From JBDSKH01 sp035556655 (lineage in GTDB: Bacteria > Actinomycetota > Actinomycetes > Actinomycetales > Microbacteriaceae), in the NCBI GenBank assembly GCA_035556655.1, contig DATMFW010000050.1:1-64000 (forward strand): 64,000 nt of DNA. The letters are read 5' to 3'. The notes under the pieces were generated by a model. It made no database searches. It was not told the DNA's origin and worked only from the letters and a program-made list of their open reading frames with translations. A program made the position numbers and the translations under genes. Below, one piece after another: positions 1-9,948 of the stretch (positions are counted from its first letter, which is position 1; each line of letters opens with the position of its first letter).

Positions 1-895
1 CAAGGTGCTCGCCAACCAGCTCAATGGCGCCCGCCAGGTTCCGGGCCGTCACACCCGGGTGACCGGACTCGACCAGCTCGACAAGGTCGTGCACGTGGAT
101 CAGGCGCCGATCGGGCGCACGCCGCGGTCGAATCCGGCGACGTACACGGGGGTCTTCGACCGCATCCGCACGCTCTTCTCCGAGACGATGGAGGCGAAGG
201 CCCGCGGCTACCAGCCCGGCCGATTCAGCTTCAATGTCAAGGGCGGCCGCTGCGAGAACTGCGCGGGTGACGGCACGATCAAGATCGAGATGAACTTCCT
301 GCCCGACGTCTACGTGGCCTGCGAGGTCTGCGGGGGAGCCCGCTACAACCGCGACACCCTGCAGGTGCACTACAAGGGCAAGAACATCGCTCAGGTGCTC
401 GACATGCCGATCAGCGAGGCCGCGGACTTCTTCGAGCCGATCAGCGCCATCCACCGCTTCCTCAAGACGCTGGTGGATGTCGGGCTCGGCTACGTCCGGC
501 TCGGCCAGTCGGCGACCACCCTGTCCGGCGGCGAGGCCCAGCGCGTCAAGCTGGCCACCGAACTGCAGAAGCGATCGAACGGGCGCAGCGTCTACGTGCT
601 CGACGAGCCCACGACGGGGTTGCACTTCGAAGACGTGCGCAAGCTGCTGCTGGTGCTCAACGGCCTCGTCGACAAGGGCAACACGGTCATCGTCATCGAG
701 CACAACCTCGACGTGATCAAGAGTGCGGACTGGATCGTCGACCTGGGCCCCGAGGGCGGCTCCGGTGGCGGTACCGTCATCGCGACCGGAACCCCGGAGC
801 AGATCGCCCGGGTGCCCGAGAGCCACACCGGCACCTTCCTCGCCGAGCTGCTGGCCTCCGAGTCCGCGGGGCAAGGGCGCCGGAAGGCGAGCTAG
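1..895 (+). CDS. uvrA: UvrABC excinuclease subunit A, C-terminal part (5' end outside window)
   Basis: This is the C-terminal 297 or so residues of UvrA, the damage-sensing ABC-type ATPase of nucleotide excision repair. It shows the second zinc-binding module (CENCAGDG about 28 residues before CEVCGG), the ABC signature TLSGGEAQRVKLATEL, Walker B VYVLDEPTTGLHFEDV and the H-loop segment VIVIEHNLDVI. The reading frame is open from the first bases of the window, so the true start lies upstream. It ends with TAG two bases before the uvrC start, so the two nucleotide-excision genes are in one transcription unit. No defect is visible in the part present. Confidence 0.98.
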   Translation, partial: KVLANQLNGARQVPGRHTRVTGLDQLDKVVHVDQAPIGRTPRSNPATYTGVFDRIRTLFSETMEAKARGYQPGRFSFNVKGGRCENCAGDGTIKIEMNFLPDVYVACEVCGGARYNRDTLQVHYKGKNIAQVLDMPISEAADFFEPISAIHRFLKTLVDVGLGYVRLGQSATTLSGGEAQRVKLATELQKRSNGRSVYVLDEPTTGLHFEDVRKLLLVLNGLVDKGNTVIVIEHNLDVIKSADWIVDLGPEGGSGGGTVIATGTPEQIARVPESHTGTFLAELLASESAGQGRRKAS

Positions 896-897
896 GC

Positions 898-2823
898 GTG
901 GCCCGGCACGAACGCGCCGACGCGATCGCCTGGCGGCCGAAGCCGAGCGAGATCCCGGCGCAACCCGGCGTCTACCGATTCCGCGACGCATCCGGCCGCG
1001 TGCTCTACGTCGGCAAGGCGATCAATCTGCGGGCGCGGCTGGGGAACTACTTCCAGCCGTTGCGCAGCCTGCACGAGCGCACCCGCCACATGGTGTTGAG
1101 CGCCTCGGGGGTGGAATGGACGACGGTCTCCAGCGACTTCGAGGCCCTGCAGCTGGAATACACCTGGATCAAGGAGTTCGCGCCCCCGTACAACGTCAAG
1201 TTCCGTGACGACAAGAGCTACCCGTTCATGGCGATCACCCTCGCCGACGAGGCGCCGCGGGTCATGGTCACCCGCAATCACCGGATCGCCGGTGCCCGGT
1301 ACTTCGGTCCGTATCCGAAGATCTGGGCGGTGCGCGACACCATCGAACTGATGGTGAAGGCGTTCCCGATGCGCACCTGCTCCGACTCCAGCTACAAGCG
1401 GGCGATGGCCAGCGGGCGTCCGTGTTTCCCCGGCCAGATCGGCCGATGCGGGGGGCCGTGCTCGATGACCGTGACCGTCGAAGAACATCGCCGCAATGTC
1501 GAGGAGTTCGTCGCGTTCATGACCAGCCACGATCGCAGCGTCATCACCCGCCTGCAGCGCGACATGAAGCGCGCCAGCGACGCCCAGGAGTACGAGCGGG
1601 CGGGCAAGCTCCGTGATCGCATCGTCGCGCTCGAGAACGTCCTCGAGAAGAGCGCGGTGGTGCTGCCCGACAGCGTCGACACCGACGTGTTCGGGATCGC
1701 CCACGACGAGCTCGCGGCGGCCGTTCAGCAGTTCGTGGTTCGCGGCGGCCGCATCAGGGGTGTGCGCAGCTGGGTGGTCGACACCGAACTCGACGTGCCG
1801 CTCGGCGAACTCGTCGAATCGGTGCTGGAGAGCGCGTACGAATCCGAGCAGCCCCCGCACGAGATCATCGTCCCCGGTCTGCCGGATGACGCGGCGGCCC
1901 TCGAGACCTGGCTCGCCGGCAGGCGGCCACGCGGTGGCGGTGTGACGCTGCGCACGGCGCAGCGCGGCGACAAGGCCAAGGTGCTCGGCACGGCCACCCT
2001 CAACGCCCGGCAGGCTCTCGCCCTGCACAAGACGCGGCGCAGCGCCGACTACATCTCCCGATCGTCGGCGCTCACCGACATCCAGGAGGCGCTGGGGCTC
2101 GATGAGGCCCCGTTGCGCATGGAGTGCTACGACGTGTCGCACCTCGGCGGCACCAACATCGTGGCGTCGATGGTGGTGTTCGAAGACGCCCTGCCGCTGA
2201 AGAACGCGTATCGCAAGTTCGCGATCGCCGAGTACGTCGATGACACCGAGGCCATCTACCAGGTGCTCAGCCGCCGGCTGGCTCGGCTGGAGGAGGACGA
2301 GCGGCCGGCCGACGACGACCCGGAGTCCGGCGCCGTGAAGCGCAAGCGGTTCGCCTACCGGCCCGGGCTGATCATCGTCGACGGCGGACAGCCCCAGGTC
2401 GAGGCCGCGCAGCGGGCGCTGGACGACGCGGGGGTCACCGACATCCCGGTCTGCGGTCTCGCCAAGCGCCTGGAGGAGATCTGGCTCCCGGGTGAGGACT
2501 TCCCGGTGATCCTGCCGCGCAACAGCGAGGCGCTGTTCCTGTTCCAGCGCATCCGCGACGAAGCGCACCGCTTCGCGATCACCTTCCAGCGGCAGAAGCG
2601 CCGCACCGACATCTCGTCCCAGCTGAGCGAGATCCCGGGGCTCGGCCCCAGCCGCGTGAAGGTGCTGCTGCGGCATTTCGGCTCGGTGACCCGGCTGCGC
2701 GGCGCGAGCATCGACGAGATCGGCGAGGTGAAGGGCATCGGACCGGCCCTGGCCGCGGCGATCGTCGGTAGGCTGGGGACACCGCCCGACGATCCCGACC
2801 AGGAGCAACGACCCGACGCATGA
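898..2823 (+). CDS. uvrC: UvrABC excinuclease subunit C
   Basis: UvrC makes both incisions around a DNA lesion recognised by UvrAB. The 641-residue protein has the full domain order: N-terminal GIY-YIG nuclease (GVYRFRDASGRVLYVGKAI, about residues 20-40), a UVR helical motif that contacts UvrB (about 215-250), the RNase H-like second nuclease (MECYDVSHLGGTNIVASMVV, about 400-420) and tandem helix-hairpin-helix motifs at the C-terminus (IPGLGPSRVKVLLRHFG and EVKGIGPALAAAIV). The GTG start lies just after the uvrA stop. The stop overlaps the rapZ start in an ATGA arrangement, suggesting translational coupling. Confidence 0.98.
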   Translation: MARHERADAIAWRPKPSEIPAQPGVYRFRDASGRVLYVGKAINLRARLGNYFQPLRSLHERTRHMVLSASGVEWTTVSSDFEALQLEYTWIKEFAPPYNVKFRDDKSYPFMAITLADEAPRVMVTRNHRIAGARYFGPYPKIWAVRDTIELMVKAFPMRTCSDSSYKRAMASGRPCFPGQIGRCGGPCSMTVTVEEHRRNVEEFVAFMTSHDRSVITRLQRDMKRASDAQEYERAGKLRDRIVALENVLEKSAVVLPDSVDTDVFGIAHDELAAAVQQFVVRGGRIRGVRSWVVDTELDVPLGELVESVLESAYESEQPPHEIIVPGLPDDAAALETWLAGRRPRGGGVTLRTAQRGDKAKVLGTATLNARQALALHKTRRSADYISRSSALTDIQEALGLDEAPLRMECYDVSHLGGTNIVASMVVFEDALPLKNAYRKFAIAEYVDDTEAIYQVLSRRLARLEEDERPADDDPESGAVKRKRFAYRPGLIIVDGGQPQVEAAQRALDDAGVTDIPVCGLAKRLEEIWLPGEDFPVILPRNSEALFLFQRIRDEAHRFAITFQRQKRRTDISSQLSEIPGLGPSRVKVLLRHFGSVTRLRGASIDEIGEVKGIGPALAAAIVGRLGTPPDDPDQEQRPDA

Positions 2824-3698
2824 GCCCGCAGCCCAAGGTCAACCGCGAGATGCTCATCGTGACGGGGATGTCCGGAGCCGGCCGCTCGACGGTGGGGAAC
2901 GCGCTGGAGGATCTGGGCTGGTACGTCGTCGACAACCTGCCGCCGCAGATGCTGAAGCCGCTCGTCGACCTGGCCGGGCACACCGGCGAGGCGATCCCGA
3001 AGGTGGCGGCCATGGTCGACGTGCGCGGCGGCAAGCTGTTCGCCGATGTGCTCGACGCGCTCGAGATCCTGCGCCGCAAGACCCACGTGCGGGTGCTGTT
3101 CCTCGACGCCGCCGATGCCACTCTGGTGCGGCGATTCGAGCAGGTGCGCCGTCCGCATCCCCTGCAGGGCGACGGGACGCTGCTCGACGGGATCGCGGCC
3201 GAGCGTCTGCGTATGGCCGAACTGCGCGAGCTCAGCGACTTCGTCATCGACACCAGCGACCTCAACATCCACCAGCTCGCGACCCGCACCCAGGAGCTGT
3301 TCGCCGACGAGGGCGAGGTCGCCACGCGCCTCACCGTGCTGAGTTTCGGCTTCAAGTACGGTCTCCCGCCTGATGCGGATCTCGTCGCCGACTGCCGATT
3401 CCTTCCCAACCCGTTCTGGATCCCCGAACTGAGCGGTCACACGGGCCTCGAAGACGAGGTGCGCGACTATGTGCTCGGCCAGGAGGGCGCCGAGGAGTTC
3501 ATCGACGCGTACGCGAAGGCTCTCGAGCCGGTGCTGGCCGGGTACCGTCGCGAGAACAAGCGGCACGCTACGATCGCTTTGGGCTGCACGGGCGGGAAGC
3601 ACCGCTCCGTGGCCATCGCCGAGGAACTCGGACGCCGTCTCGGCGCGCTCCCCGGCTTGAACGTCAAGGTGAAGCACCGCGACCTGGGTCGCGAGTGA
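2820..3698 (+). CDS. rapZ: RapZ/YvcJ-family nucleotide-binding protein
   Basis: This 292-residue P-loop protein has Walker A GMSGAGRST near residue 15, the family segment YVVDNLPPQML just after it, and a conserved C-terminal block with IALGCTGGKHRSVAIAEELG. In E. coli RapZ is an RNase E adaptor sensing amino-sugar status; in actinobacteria its role is less clear, though it is almost always found with uvrC and whiA, as here. ATG overlaps the uvrC stop and its own stop overlaps the region just before whiA, so it is an internal cistron of the uvrA-uvrC-rapZ-whiA unit. Confidence 0.95.
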   Translation: MSPQPKVNREMLIVTGMSGAGRSTVGNALEDLGWYVVDNLPPQMLKPLVDLAGHTGEAIPKVAAMVDVRGGKLFADVLDALEILRRKTHVRVLFLDAADATLVRRFEQVRRPHPLQGDGTLLDGIAAERLRMAELRELSDFVIDTSDLNIHQLATRTQELFADEGEVATRLTVLSFGFKYGLPPDADLVADCRFLPNPFWIPELSGHTGLEDEVRDYVLGQEGAEEFIDAYAKALEPVLAGYRRENKRHATIALGCTGGKHRSVAIAEELGRRLGALPGLNVKVKHRDLGRE

Positions 3699-3709
3699 AG
3701 GATGCGCGC

Positions 3710-4687
3710 GTGACACTGACCGCCGACGTCAAAGACGAACTCGCCCGGGTCGAGGTCGGCAAGACCACGGTGCGGGCCGCCGAGCTGGCGGCCCTGCTGC
3801 GCTTCTCGGGCGGCCTGCACATCATCTCGAACCGGATCGCCGTGGAGGCCGAGCTCGACTCGCCGCAGATCGCCCGCCGGCTCCGCAAAGACCTCGCCGA
3901 ACTCTACGGAGTGCGCAGCGACGTGTCGGTGATCTCCGGCAGCAGCGTGCGCACCACGAGCACCTACCTCGTTCGCGTCATCGACGGCGGCGAGACCCTG
4001 GCCCGCCAGACCGGTCTGCTCGACGCCCGCCGCCGCCCGGTGCGCGGCCTGCCCAACCGGCTGACGACGGGTTCCCGTGAGGAGCTCGCCGCCGTCTGGC
4101 GCGGAGCCTTCCTCGCGCACGGCTCGCTGACCGACCCCGGCCGCTCCTCGGCCCTCGAGGTCAGCTGCCCCGGCAATGAGGCCGCCATGGCTCTCGTCGG
4201 TGCGGCGGGGCGCCTGAAGATCCCCGCCAAGGCCCGTGAGGTGCGCGGGGTGCACCGGGTCGTGGTCCGCGACGGGGACGCCATCTCGGCGATGCTGCGC
4301 CTGATGGGCGCCGAGGCCACCGTCGTGGCGTGGGAGGAGTCGCGTCAGCGCCGGGAGGTCCGGGCCACCGCGAACCGCCTGGTCAACTTCGACGACGCGA
4401 ACCTGCGCCGCAGTGCCCAGGCCGCCGTGGCCGCCTGCGCGCGGGTCGAGCGCGCGCTCGAACTGCTCGGCGATGACGTGCCCGACCACCTGCGCTACGC
4501 GGGCGAGTTGCGGCTCAGCCACCGCGAGGCGAGCCTCGACGAGCTCGGGCACTTCGCCGATCCGCCCATGACGAAGGATGCGGTGGCCGGCCGGATCCGC
4601 CGCCTCCTGGCGATGGCCGACAAGCACGCCTCCGATCACGGGCTGCCGGGCACGGACGCCAACCTGCCGCCCGACTACGTGGAGTAG
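3710..4687 (+). CDS. whiA: WhiA sporulation/cell-division regulator
   Basis: WhiA is a LAGLIDADG-homing-nuclease-derived DNA-binding protein that lacks nuclease activity and, in Streptomyces, activates division and sporulation genes. Hallmarks are ELAALLRFSGGLHII, LARQTGLLDARRRPVRGLP, FLAHGSLTDPGRSSALEVSC and the C-terminal helix-turn-helix SLDELGHFADPPMTKDAVAG. I chose the GTG at 3710 (325 aa, starting VTLTADVKDELARVE) because an AAGGA ribosome site lies 7 bases upstream and homologues begin at the equivalent T-x-DVKDEL. The GTG at 3695, overlapping the rapZ stop, would add five residues and cannot be excluded. Confidence 0.95.
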   Translation: MTLTADVKDELARVEVGKTTVRAAELAALLRFSGGLHIISNRIAVEAELDSPQIARRLRKDLAELYGVRSDVSVISGSSVRTTSTYLVRVIDGGETLARQTGLLDARRRPVRGLPNRLTTGSREELAAVWRGAFLAHGSLTDPGRSSALEVSCPGNEAAMALVGAAGRLKIPAKAREVRGVHRVVVRDGDAISAMLRLMGAEATVVAWEESRQRREVRATANRLVNFDDANLRRSAQAAVAACARVERALELLGDDVPDHLRYAGELRLSHREASLDELGHFADPPMTKDAVAGRIRRLLAMADKHASDHGLPGTDANLPPDYVE

Positions 4688-4694
4688 AAAGTCC

Positions 4695-4700
4695 TAGGCT
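4695..4700 (+). promoter_or_regulatory. Probable -10 box giving a leaderless sodA mRNA
   Basis: TAGGCT matches the actinobacterial TANNNT -10 consensus and ends 6 bases before the sodA ATG. Transcription would therefore begin at or next to the start codon. Confidence 0.6.
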
Positions 4701-4706
4701 GGAAGC

Positions 4707-5306
4707 ATGGCCGAATACACGCTTCCGGAACTGCCCTACGACTACGCAGCCCTCGAGCCGCACATCAGCGCTCGCATCATGGAGCTGCACCACTCCAAGC
4801 ACCACGCCGCCTATGTGGCCGGCGCCAACACCGCCCTCGAGAAGCTGGCCGAGGCCCGCGAGGCGAACGACTTCAGCAAGGTCAACCAGTTCTCCAAGGA
4901 CCTGGCCTTCCACCTCGGCGGGCACGTCAACCACTCGATCTTCTGGACCAACCTCAGCCCCGACGGCGGCGACAAGCCCGAGGGCGATCTTCTCGCCGCG
5001 ATCGAGAACGACTTCGGCTCGTTCGACAAGTTCCAGGCGCACTTCACCGCCGCATCCCTCGGACTGCAGGGCTCCGGCTGGGGCGTGCTGGCCTGGGACT
5101 CGGTGGGGGAGCGGCTCATCATCGAGCAGCTCTACGACCAGCAGGGCAACACCCCGCAGACCACGACGCCGATCCTGCAGCTCGACATGTGGGAGCACGC
5201 CTTCTACCTCGACTACGTCAACGTCAAGGCCGACTACGTGAAGGCCTTCTGGAACATCGCGAACTGGGCCAACGCTGCCGAGCGTTTCACCGCCGCACGC
5301 GGCTAG
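4707..5306 (+). CDS. sodA: Mn/Fe superoxide dismutase
   Basis: Cytosolic superoxide dismutase converting superoxide to peroxide and oxygen. The 199-residue protein has the usual ligand set: His in HISARIMELHHSKHHAAYV, His in HLGGHVNHSIFW, and Asp and His in LDMWEHAFYLDYVN. The segment GSGWGVLAWD is also typical. Length and start match the family. Whether manganese or iron is used cannot be read with certainty from the sequence. It has its own promoter 7 bases upstream and is followed by a promoter-like box and hairpin that belong to gap. Confidence 0.97.
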   Translation: MAEYTLPELPYDYAALEPHISARIMELHHSKHHAAYVAGANTALEKLAEAREANDFSKVNQFSKDLAFHLGGHVNHSIFWTNLSPDGGDKPEGDLLAAIENDFGSFDKFQAHFTAASLGLQGSGWGVLAWDSVGERLIIEQLYDQQGNTPQTTTPILQLDMWEHAFYLDYVNVKADYVKAFWNIANWANAAERFTAARG

Positions 5307-5354
5307 TAGGCTAGGGGCGGCATCGCGGCCGGGCTCCTCTGCGTGCCCGGCCGC
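5307..5354 (+). promoter_or_regulatory. gap promoter box and 5'-leader hairpin
   Basis: TAGGCT at 5307-5312, immediately after the sodA stop, is a good -10 hexamer for the gap operon. It is followed by a 10-bp perfect hairpin (GCGGCCGGGC 5325-5334, GCCCGGCCGC 5345-5354, 10-base loop) without a U tract. The hairpin could end sodA transcripts or lie in the gap 5' leader. The remaining bases to the gap start at 5411 hold only the Shine-Dalgarno AGGAGA. Confidence 0.5.
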
Positions 5355-5410
5355 TCGCCCCGCCACCACCACAACCCACCCCGGCGCCCGGCGCCACAGC
5401 TAGGAGAACC

Positions 5411-6414
<1,004 letters not shown>

Positions 6415-6418
<4 letters not shown>

Positions 6419-7593
6419 CCCTCAGGACCCTCGCCAGCCTCGGCTCGCTCGACGGCACGACGGTCCTGCTGCGCTGCGATCTCAACGTCCCGCTGAAGGA
6501 CGGCGCGATCACCGACGACGGCCGGGTGCGCGCATCGGTGCCCACGATCCAGGCCCTGCTGTCCGCGGGGGCGAAGGTGGTGGCGATGTCGCACCTCGGC
6601 CGCCCGGAGGGCAAGGCCGACCCGCAGTTCTCGCTGGAGCCGGTCGCCCGCCGGCTCGGCGAGCTGCTGGGTGAGCAGGTGGCGTTCGGCGAGCCCGGCT
6701 CCGCCCGGGTCACGCTGCTGGAGAACCTGCGGTTCGACCCGCGCGAGACCTCGAAGGATGCCGGAGAGCGTCGCGCTCTCGCCACCGAGCTGGCCGCGCA
6801 CGGCGACGTGTTCGTCTCCGACGGATTCGGTGTCGTGCACCGCAAGCAGGCCAGCGTGTACGAGCTCGCCGCACTGCTGCCGAGCGCGGCGGGCCTGCTC
6901 GTGGAGACCGAGCTGGGCGTCCTCGAGCGCCTCACCACCGACCCGCAGAAGCCGTACACGGTCGTCCTCGGCGGCTCGAAGGTCAGCGACAAGCTGGGCG
7001 TCATCGACGCGCTGCTGCCGAAGGTCGACCGGCTGCTGATCGGCGGGGGCATGGTCTACACCTTCCTCAAGGCGCAGGGGCACCCGGTCGGCACGAGTCT
7101 GCTCGACGCCGACGGTCTCGAGGCCGCCCGCGGCTATCTCGCCGAGGCCGAGGAGCGCGGGGTGGAGTTCGTCCTGCCCACCGACGTCGTCGTGGCCGAG
7201 ACGTTCTCGGCGGATGCGGCCCACACCGTCGCGCTCATCGACGGCATCGAAGACACCGAGTTCGGCGCCGACGGCATGGGACTCGACATCGGCCCGGACA
7301 CGGCGGCTCATTTCGCCGAGCTGGTGACCTCGTCGTCGACCGTGTTCTGGAACGGGCCGATGGGCGTGTTCGAGTTCCCGGCCTTCGCGGCGGGGACGAA
7401 GGCGATCGCCGACGCGCTCACGAAGGTGAGCGGGCTGGGCGTGGTCGGGGGCGGGGATTCCGCCGCCGCCATCCGGCAGCTCGGTTTCACCGACGATTCG
7501 TTCGGCCACGTGTCGACCGGTGGCGGTGCCAGCCTCGAGTTCCTCGAGGGTAAGAAACTCCCCGGACTGGAGGTCCTCGGATGGCAAGCGTGA
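6415..7593 (+). CDS. pgk: Phosphoglycerate kinase
   Basis: Transfers phosphate from 1,3-bisphosphoglycerate to ADP in glycolysis. I read a 392-residue protein from GTG 6415, which overlaps the gap stop (GTGA); the frame remains open much farther upstream, but that part is antisense-free shadow sequence of gap and does not resemble Pgk. Family motifs are RCDLNVPLKDG near the N-terminus, SHLGRPEG, NGPMGVFEFPAFA and GGGDSAAAIRQLG near the C-terminus. The start of tpiA lies within its last codons. Confidence 0.97.
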
Positions 7594-8381
7594 AGTCCGA
7601 GGGGCGCACGCCCCTCATCGCCGGCAACTGGAAGATGAACTTCGACCACCTGCAGTCGATCGCGTTCGTGCAGAAGCTGGCCTGGACGCTCGCCGATGCG
7701 CGGCACGACTTCGGCGCGGTCGAGGTGGCGGTCTTCCCGCCCTTCACCGACCTGCGCAGCGTGCAGACGCTGGTTGACGCCGACGACCTGCCGGTCAGGT
7801 TCGGCGGGCAGGATCTCTCGACGCACGACGACGGCGCCTACACGGGTGAGATCTCGGGCGCCTTCCTCGCCGCCTTGGACTGCGCGTACGTGATCATCGG
7901 CCACTCGGAGCGCCGGCAGTACCACGGGGAGACCGATGAGGTGATCGGGGCGAAGGTGGCCGCCGCCCACCGCCACGGGCTGGTGCCGGTGCTCTGCGTC
8001 GGCGAGACGGCCGACGACCTCGAGCAGCACGGTCCGAGCGCGGTGCCGGTGGCGCAGCTGCGCACGGCTCTCGAGGGGGCGAAGAAGGGCAGCGAGATCG
8101 TCGTCGCCTACGAACCGGTGTGGGCGATCGGGTCGGGCCAGGCCGCGACGAGCGAGCAGGCTCAGCAGGTGTGCGCGGCGCTGCGCACCGTGGTCGCCGA
8201 GGTGCTCGGGGCGGATGCGGCGGCGCAGACGCGGATCCTCTACGGCGGGTCGGTGAAGTCGGGGAACATCGCGGGGTTCATGCGCGAACCCGACATCGAC
8301 GGGGCTCTCGTCGGCGGTGCGAGCCTGCAACTCGAGGAGTTCGCGAGCATCGTGCGCTACCAGAAGCACGTCGGAACCTGA
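7581..8381 (+). CDS. tpiA: Triosephosphate isomerase
   Basis: Interconverts dihydroxyacetone phosphate and glyceraldehyde-3-phosphate. The 266-residue protein has GNWKMN, the catalytic His in IIGHSERRQYHGE, the catalytic Glu in AYEPVWAIGSG and the phosphate-binding ILYGGSVKSGN. Start ATG 7581 is supported by GGAGG at 7569-7573, seven bases upstream, inside pgk; the GTG at 7590 overlapping the pgk stop is the alternative. Last glycolytic gene of the operon. Confidence 0.97.
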   Translation: MASVKSEGRTPLIAGNWKMNFDHLQSIAFVQKLAWTLADARHDFGAVEVAVFPPFTDLRSVQTLVDADDLPVRFGGQDLSTHDDGAYTGEISGAFLAALDCAYVIIGHSERRQYHGETDEVIGAKVAAAHRHGLVPVLCVGETADDLEQHGPSAVPVAQLRTALEGAKKGSEIVVAYEPVWAIGSGQAATSEQAQQVCAALRTVVAEVLGADAAAQTRILYGGSVKSGNIAGFMREPDIDGALVGGASLQLEEFASIVRYQKHVGT

Positions 8382-8390
8382 GTCCCGGCT

Positions 8391-8418
8391 TATACTGAAC
8401 GTCGGCCCGGTCGGGCCG
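8391..8418 (+). promoter_or_regulatory. secG-rbpA promoter -10 box with 5'-end hairpin
   Basis: TATACT (8391-8396) is the best -10 hexamer in this part of the window; no convincing -35 is seen. Just downstream, CGGCCCG/CGGGCCG (8403-8418) forms a tight 7-bp palindrome at or near the predicted 5' end of the transcript. Confidence 0.5.
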
Positions 8419-8440
8419 TATGCGAAAGGTTTCCCTCCCG

Positions 8441-8686
8441 ATGGAGATCCTCCAGGTCATCGTCCAGGTGCTGCTCGGCATCACGAGCCTCCTGCTGACC
8501 CTGCTCATCCTGCTGCATCGCGGTCGCGGTGGCGGCCTGTCGGACATGTTCGGCGGTGGTGTCACCTCCAACCTCGGCGCCTCCGGCGTCGCGGAGCGCA
8601 ACCTCAATCGCCTGACGGTCATCCTCGGCCTGATCTGGCTCGCCTGCATCGTGGTGCTGGGCCTGATCATCAAGTTCACTGGGTAA
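8441..8686 (+). CDS. secG: Preprotein translocase subunit SecG
   Basis: Small auxiliary subunit of the SecYEG export channel. The 81-residue protein has two membrane helices (about residues 4-22 and 53-72) separated by the conserved cytoplasmic loop RGRGGGLSDMFGGGV. ATG 8441 is preferred over the in-frame ATG at 8420 because GAAAGG lies 11 bases before it and homologues begin MEILQV. It stands between tpiA and rbpA, apparently with its own promoter. Confidence 0.93.
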   Translation: MEILQVIVQVLLGITSLLLTLLILLHRGRGGGLSDMFGGGVTSNLGASGVAERNLNRLTVILGLIWLACIVVLGLIIKFTG

Positions 8687-8698
8687 AGGAGCCCTCAC

Positions 8699-9058
8699 AT
8701 GGCATCAGGCGGCAGCGCCATCCGCGGCTCGCGCGTCGGCTCGGGCCCCATGGGCGAGCAGGACCGCGGCTATCACGCCGAGCGCGTCAGCGTCTCCTAC
8801 TGGGACGCCCTGGGCAATGAGACGGTGCGTTACTTCGCCGCCAACCTCCCGGCGGAGGAGATCCCCGACGTCATCGACAGCCCGAACTCGGGACTGCCGG
8901 CCGGGCGCGACAAGGACAACCCTCCGCAGCTGGCCAAGATGGAGCCGTACAAGACCCATCTGGCCTACGTGAAAGAGCGCCGCACCGACGCCGAGGCCGA
9001 CCAGCTGCTGGCCGAGGCGCTCGAGCAGTTGCGCGCGCGGCGCGCGGGGACGGCGTAG
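8699..9058 (+). CDS. rbpA: RNA polymerase-binding protein RbpA
   Basis: RbpA is an actinobacterial transcription factor that binds the principal sigma factor and RNA polymerase and stabilises the open complex. The 119-residue protein begins MASGGSAIRGSRVGSGPMG, followed by the core YWDALGNETVRYFAANLPAEE, SGLPAGRDKDNP, and the helical sigma-interaction region PPQLAKMEPYKTHLAYVKERR. No cysteine is present, so it would be a zinc-free RbpA, as in mycobacteria. AAAGGAG overlaps the secG stop. A hairpin repeat follows the gene. Confidence 0.92.
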   Translation: MASGGSAIRGSRVGSGPMGEQDRGYHAERVSVSYWDALGNETVRYFAANLPAEEIPDVIDSPNSGLPAGRDKDNPPQLAKMEPYKTHLAYVKERRTDAEADQLLAEALEQLRARRAGTA

Positions 9059-9080
9059 GCGGCTCGGGACTCTGGTCTCG

Positions 9081-9147
9081 GGTCTCGATACGCGCCTTCG
9101 GCGCTACTCGACCACCGGACGCGCCTTCGGCGCTACTCGACCACCGG
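9081..9147. repeat. Convergent-junction hairpin repeat, copy A (two units)
   Basis: Two tandem units lie between rbpA and pgl. Each has the stem-loop GCGCCTTCGGCGC followed by TACTCGACCACCGG; the first also carries CTCGATAC before the stem. The second unit supplies the final codons and TAG of pgl on the minus strand (ending D-P-V-V-E). Related copies are at 24617, 26926, 34099 and 58203. Confidence 0.85.
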
Positions 9148-9948
9148 GTCGGTGGGCAGCTCGTGGGCGGCGGTCCAGTAGTACGAGGGGGCGACGAGGG
9201 ACTCGGGCACCTCGGCAGCCGCGGCCTTGTCGACGAAGAAGACCGTGCGCTTGCGTCCCTCGACGCCCGCGGCCGGCAGATCCCCGATGCTCGCACCCGC
9301 CAGGGCGAGCCCCAGAGCGCCGGCCTTGTCGGCACCGGCGAGCACGAGCCACACCCGGTCGGCCGAGTTGATGACCGGCAGGGTGAAGCTCAGACGCTCG
9401 GGCGGGGGCTTCGGCGAATCGGTCTCGGCCACCACGACCCGTTCCGTCTCGTGGATGAGCTCGTGGTCGGGGAACAGCGACGCCACGTGCCCGTCGGGTC
9501 CGACCCCGAGGAACAGCACGTCGAAGAGCGGATAGCGGGCGCCCGCGGGGGCCGCGGCCGCGAGCTCGGCCGCGTACGCATCCGCCGCCGCCTCGATGTC
9601 GGAGTGCTCGCCGGGGGCCGGCAGCGCGTGGATCTGCGACGGGTCGAGGGGGAGGTGGTCCAGAAGCGCGGCGCGCGACTGGGTCTCGTTGCGTTCCGGG
9701 TCGCCGGTGGGCAGGTAGCGCTCGTCGCTCCACCAGAAGTGGATGCGGGACCAGTCGACGCTGTCGCGTGCGGGTGAGGAGTCGATCGCCTCGAGCACCG
9801 CGGAGCCCATGGTCCCCCCGGTGAGGCAGACGTGGGCGCGCTCCTGCTCTTCGAGGACGTCGATGATCTTGGTGAGGAACCGAGCGGCGACGCTGCCGGC
9901 CAGTGCGTCCTTGTCCGGGTGGATGAGGACTCGTCGTTCGTTGCTCAC
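9133..9948 (-). CDS. pgl: 6-phosphogluconolactonase
   Basis: Hydrolyses 6-phosphogluconolactone in the oxidative pentose phosphate pathway. The 271-residue protein carries CLTGGTMGSAVLEAI, the segment IHFWWSDERYLPTGDPERN and FLGVGPDGHVASLFPDH, all typical of the Pgl/DevB family. The GTG start overlaps the opcA stop by 4 bases. It is the last gene of the tkt-tal-pgi-zwf-opcA-pgl operon. Its C-terminal codons and stop come from the hairpin repeat that follows, so the true ancestral C-terminus may have been different. Confidence 0.96.
   Translation of the reverse strand: MSNERRVLIHPDKDALAGSVAARFLTKIIDVLEEQERAHVCLTGGTMGSAVLEAIDSSPARDSVDWSRIHFWWSDERYLPTGDPERNETQSRAALLDHLPLDPSQIHALPAPGEHSDIEAAADAYAAELAAAAPAGARYPLFDVLFLGVGPDGHVASLFPDHELIHETERVVVAETDSPKPPPERLSFTLPVINSADRVWLVLAGADKAGALGLALAGASIGDLPAAGVEGRKRTVFFVDKAAAAEVPESLVAPSYYWTAAHELPTDPVVE

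Noticed and set aside
8699..9058. Zinc site in RbpA
   Set aside because: Some RbpA proteins bind zinc through cysteines, but this one has none; the family match rests on other conserved segments.
9059..9150. CRISPR-like tandem repeat
   Set aside because: The units are few, without unique spacers of constant length, and have no cas genes nearby; they belong to the hairpin-repeat family at convergent junctions.
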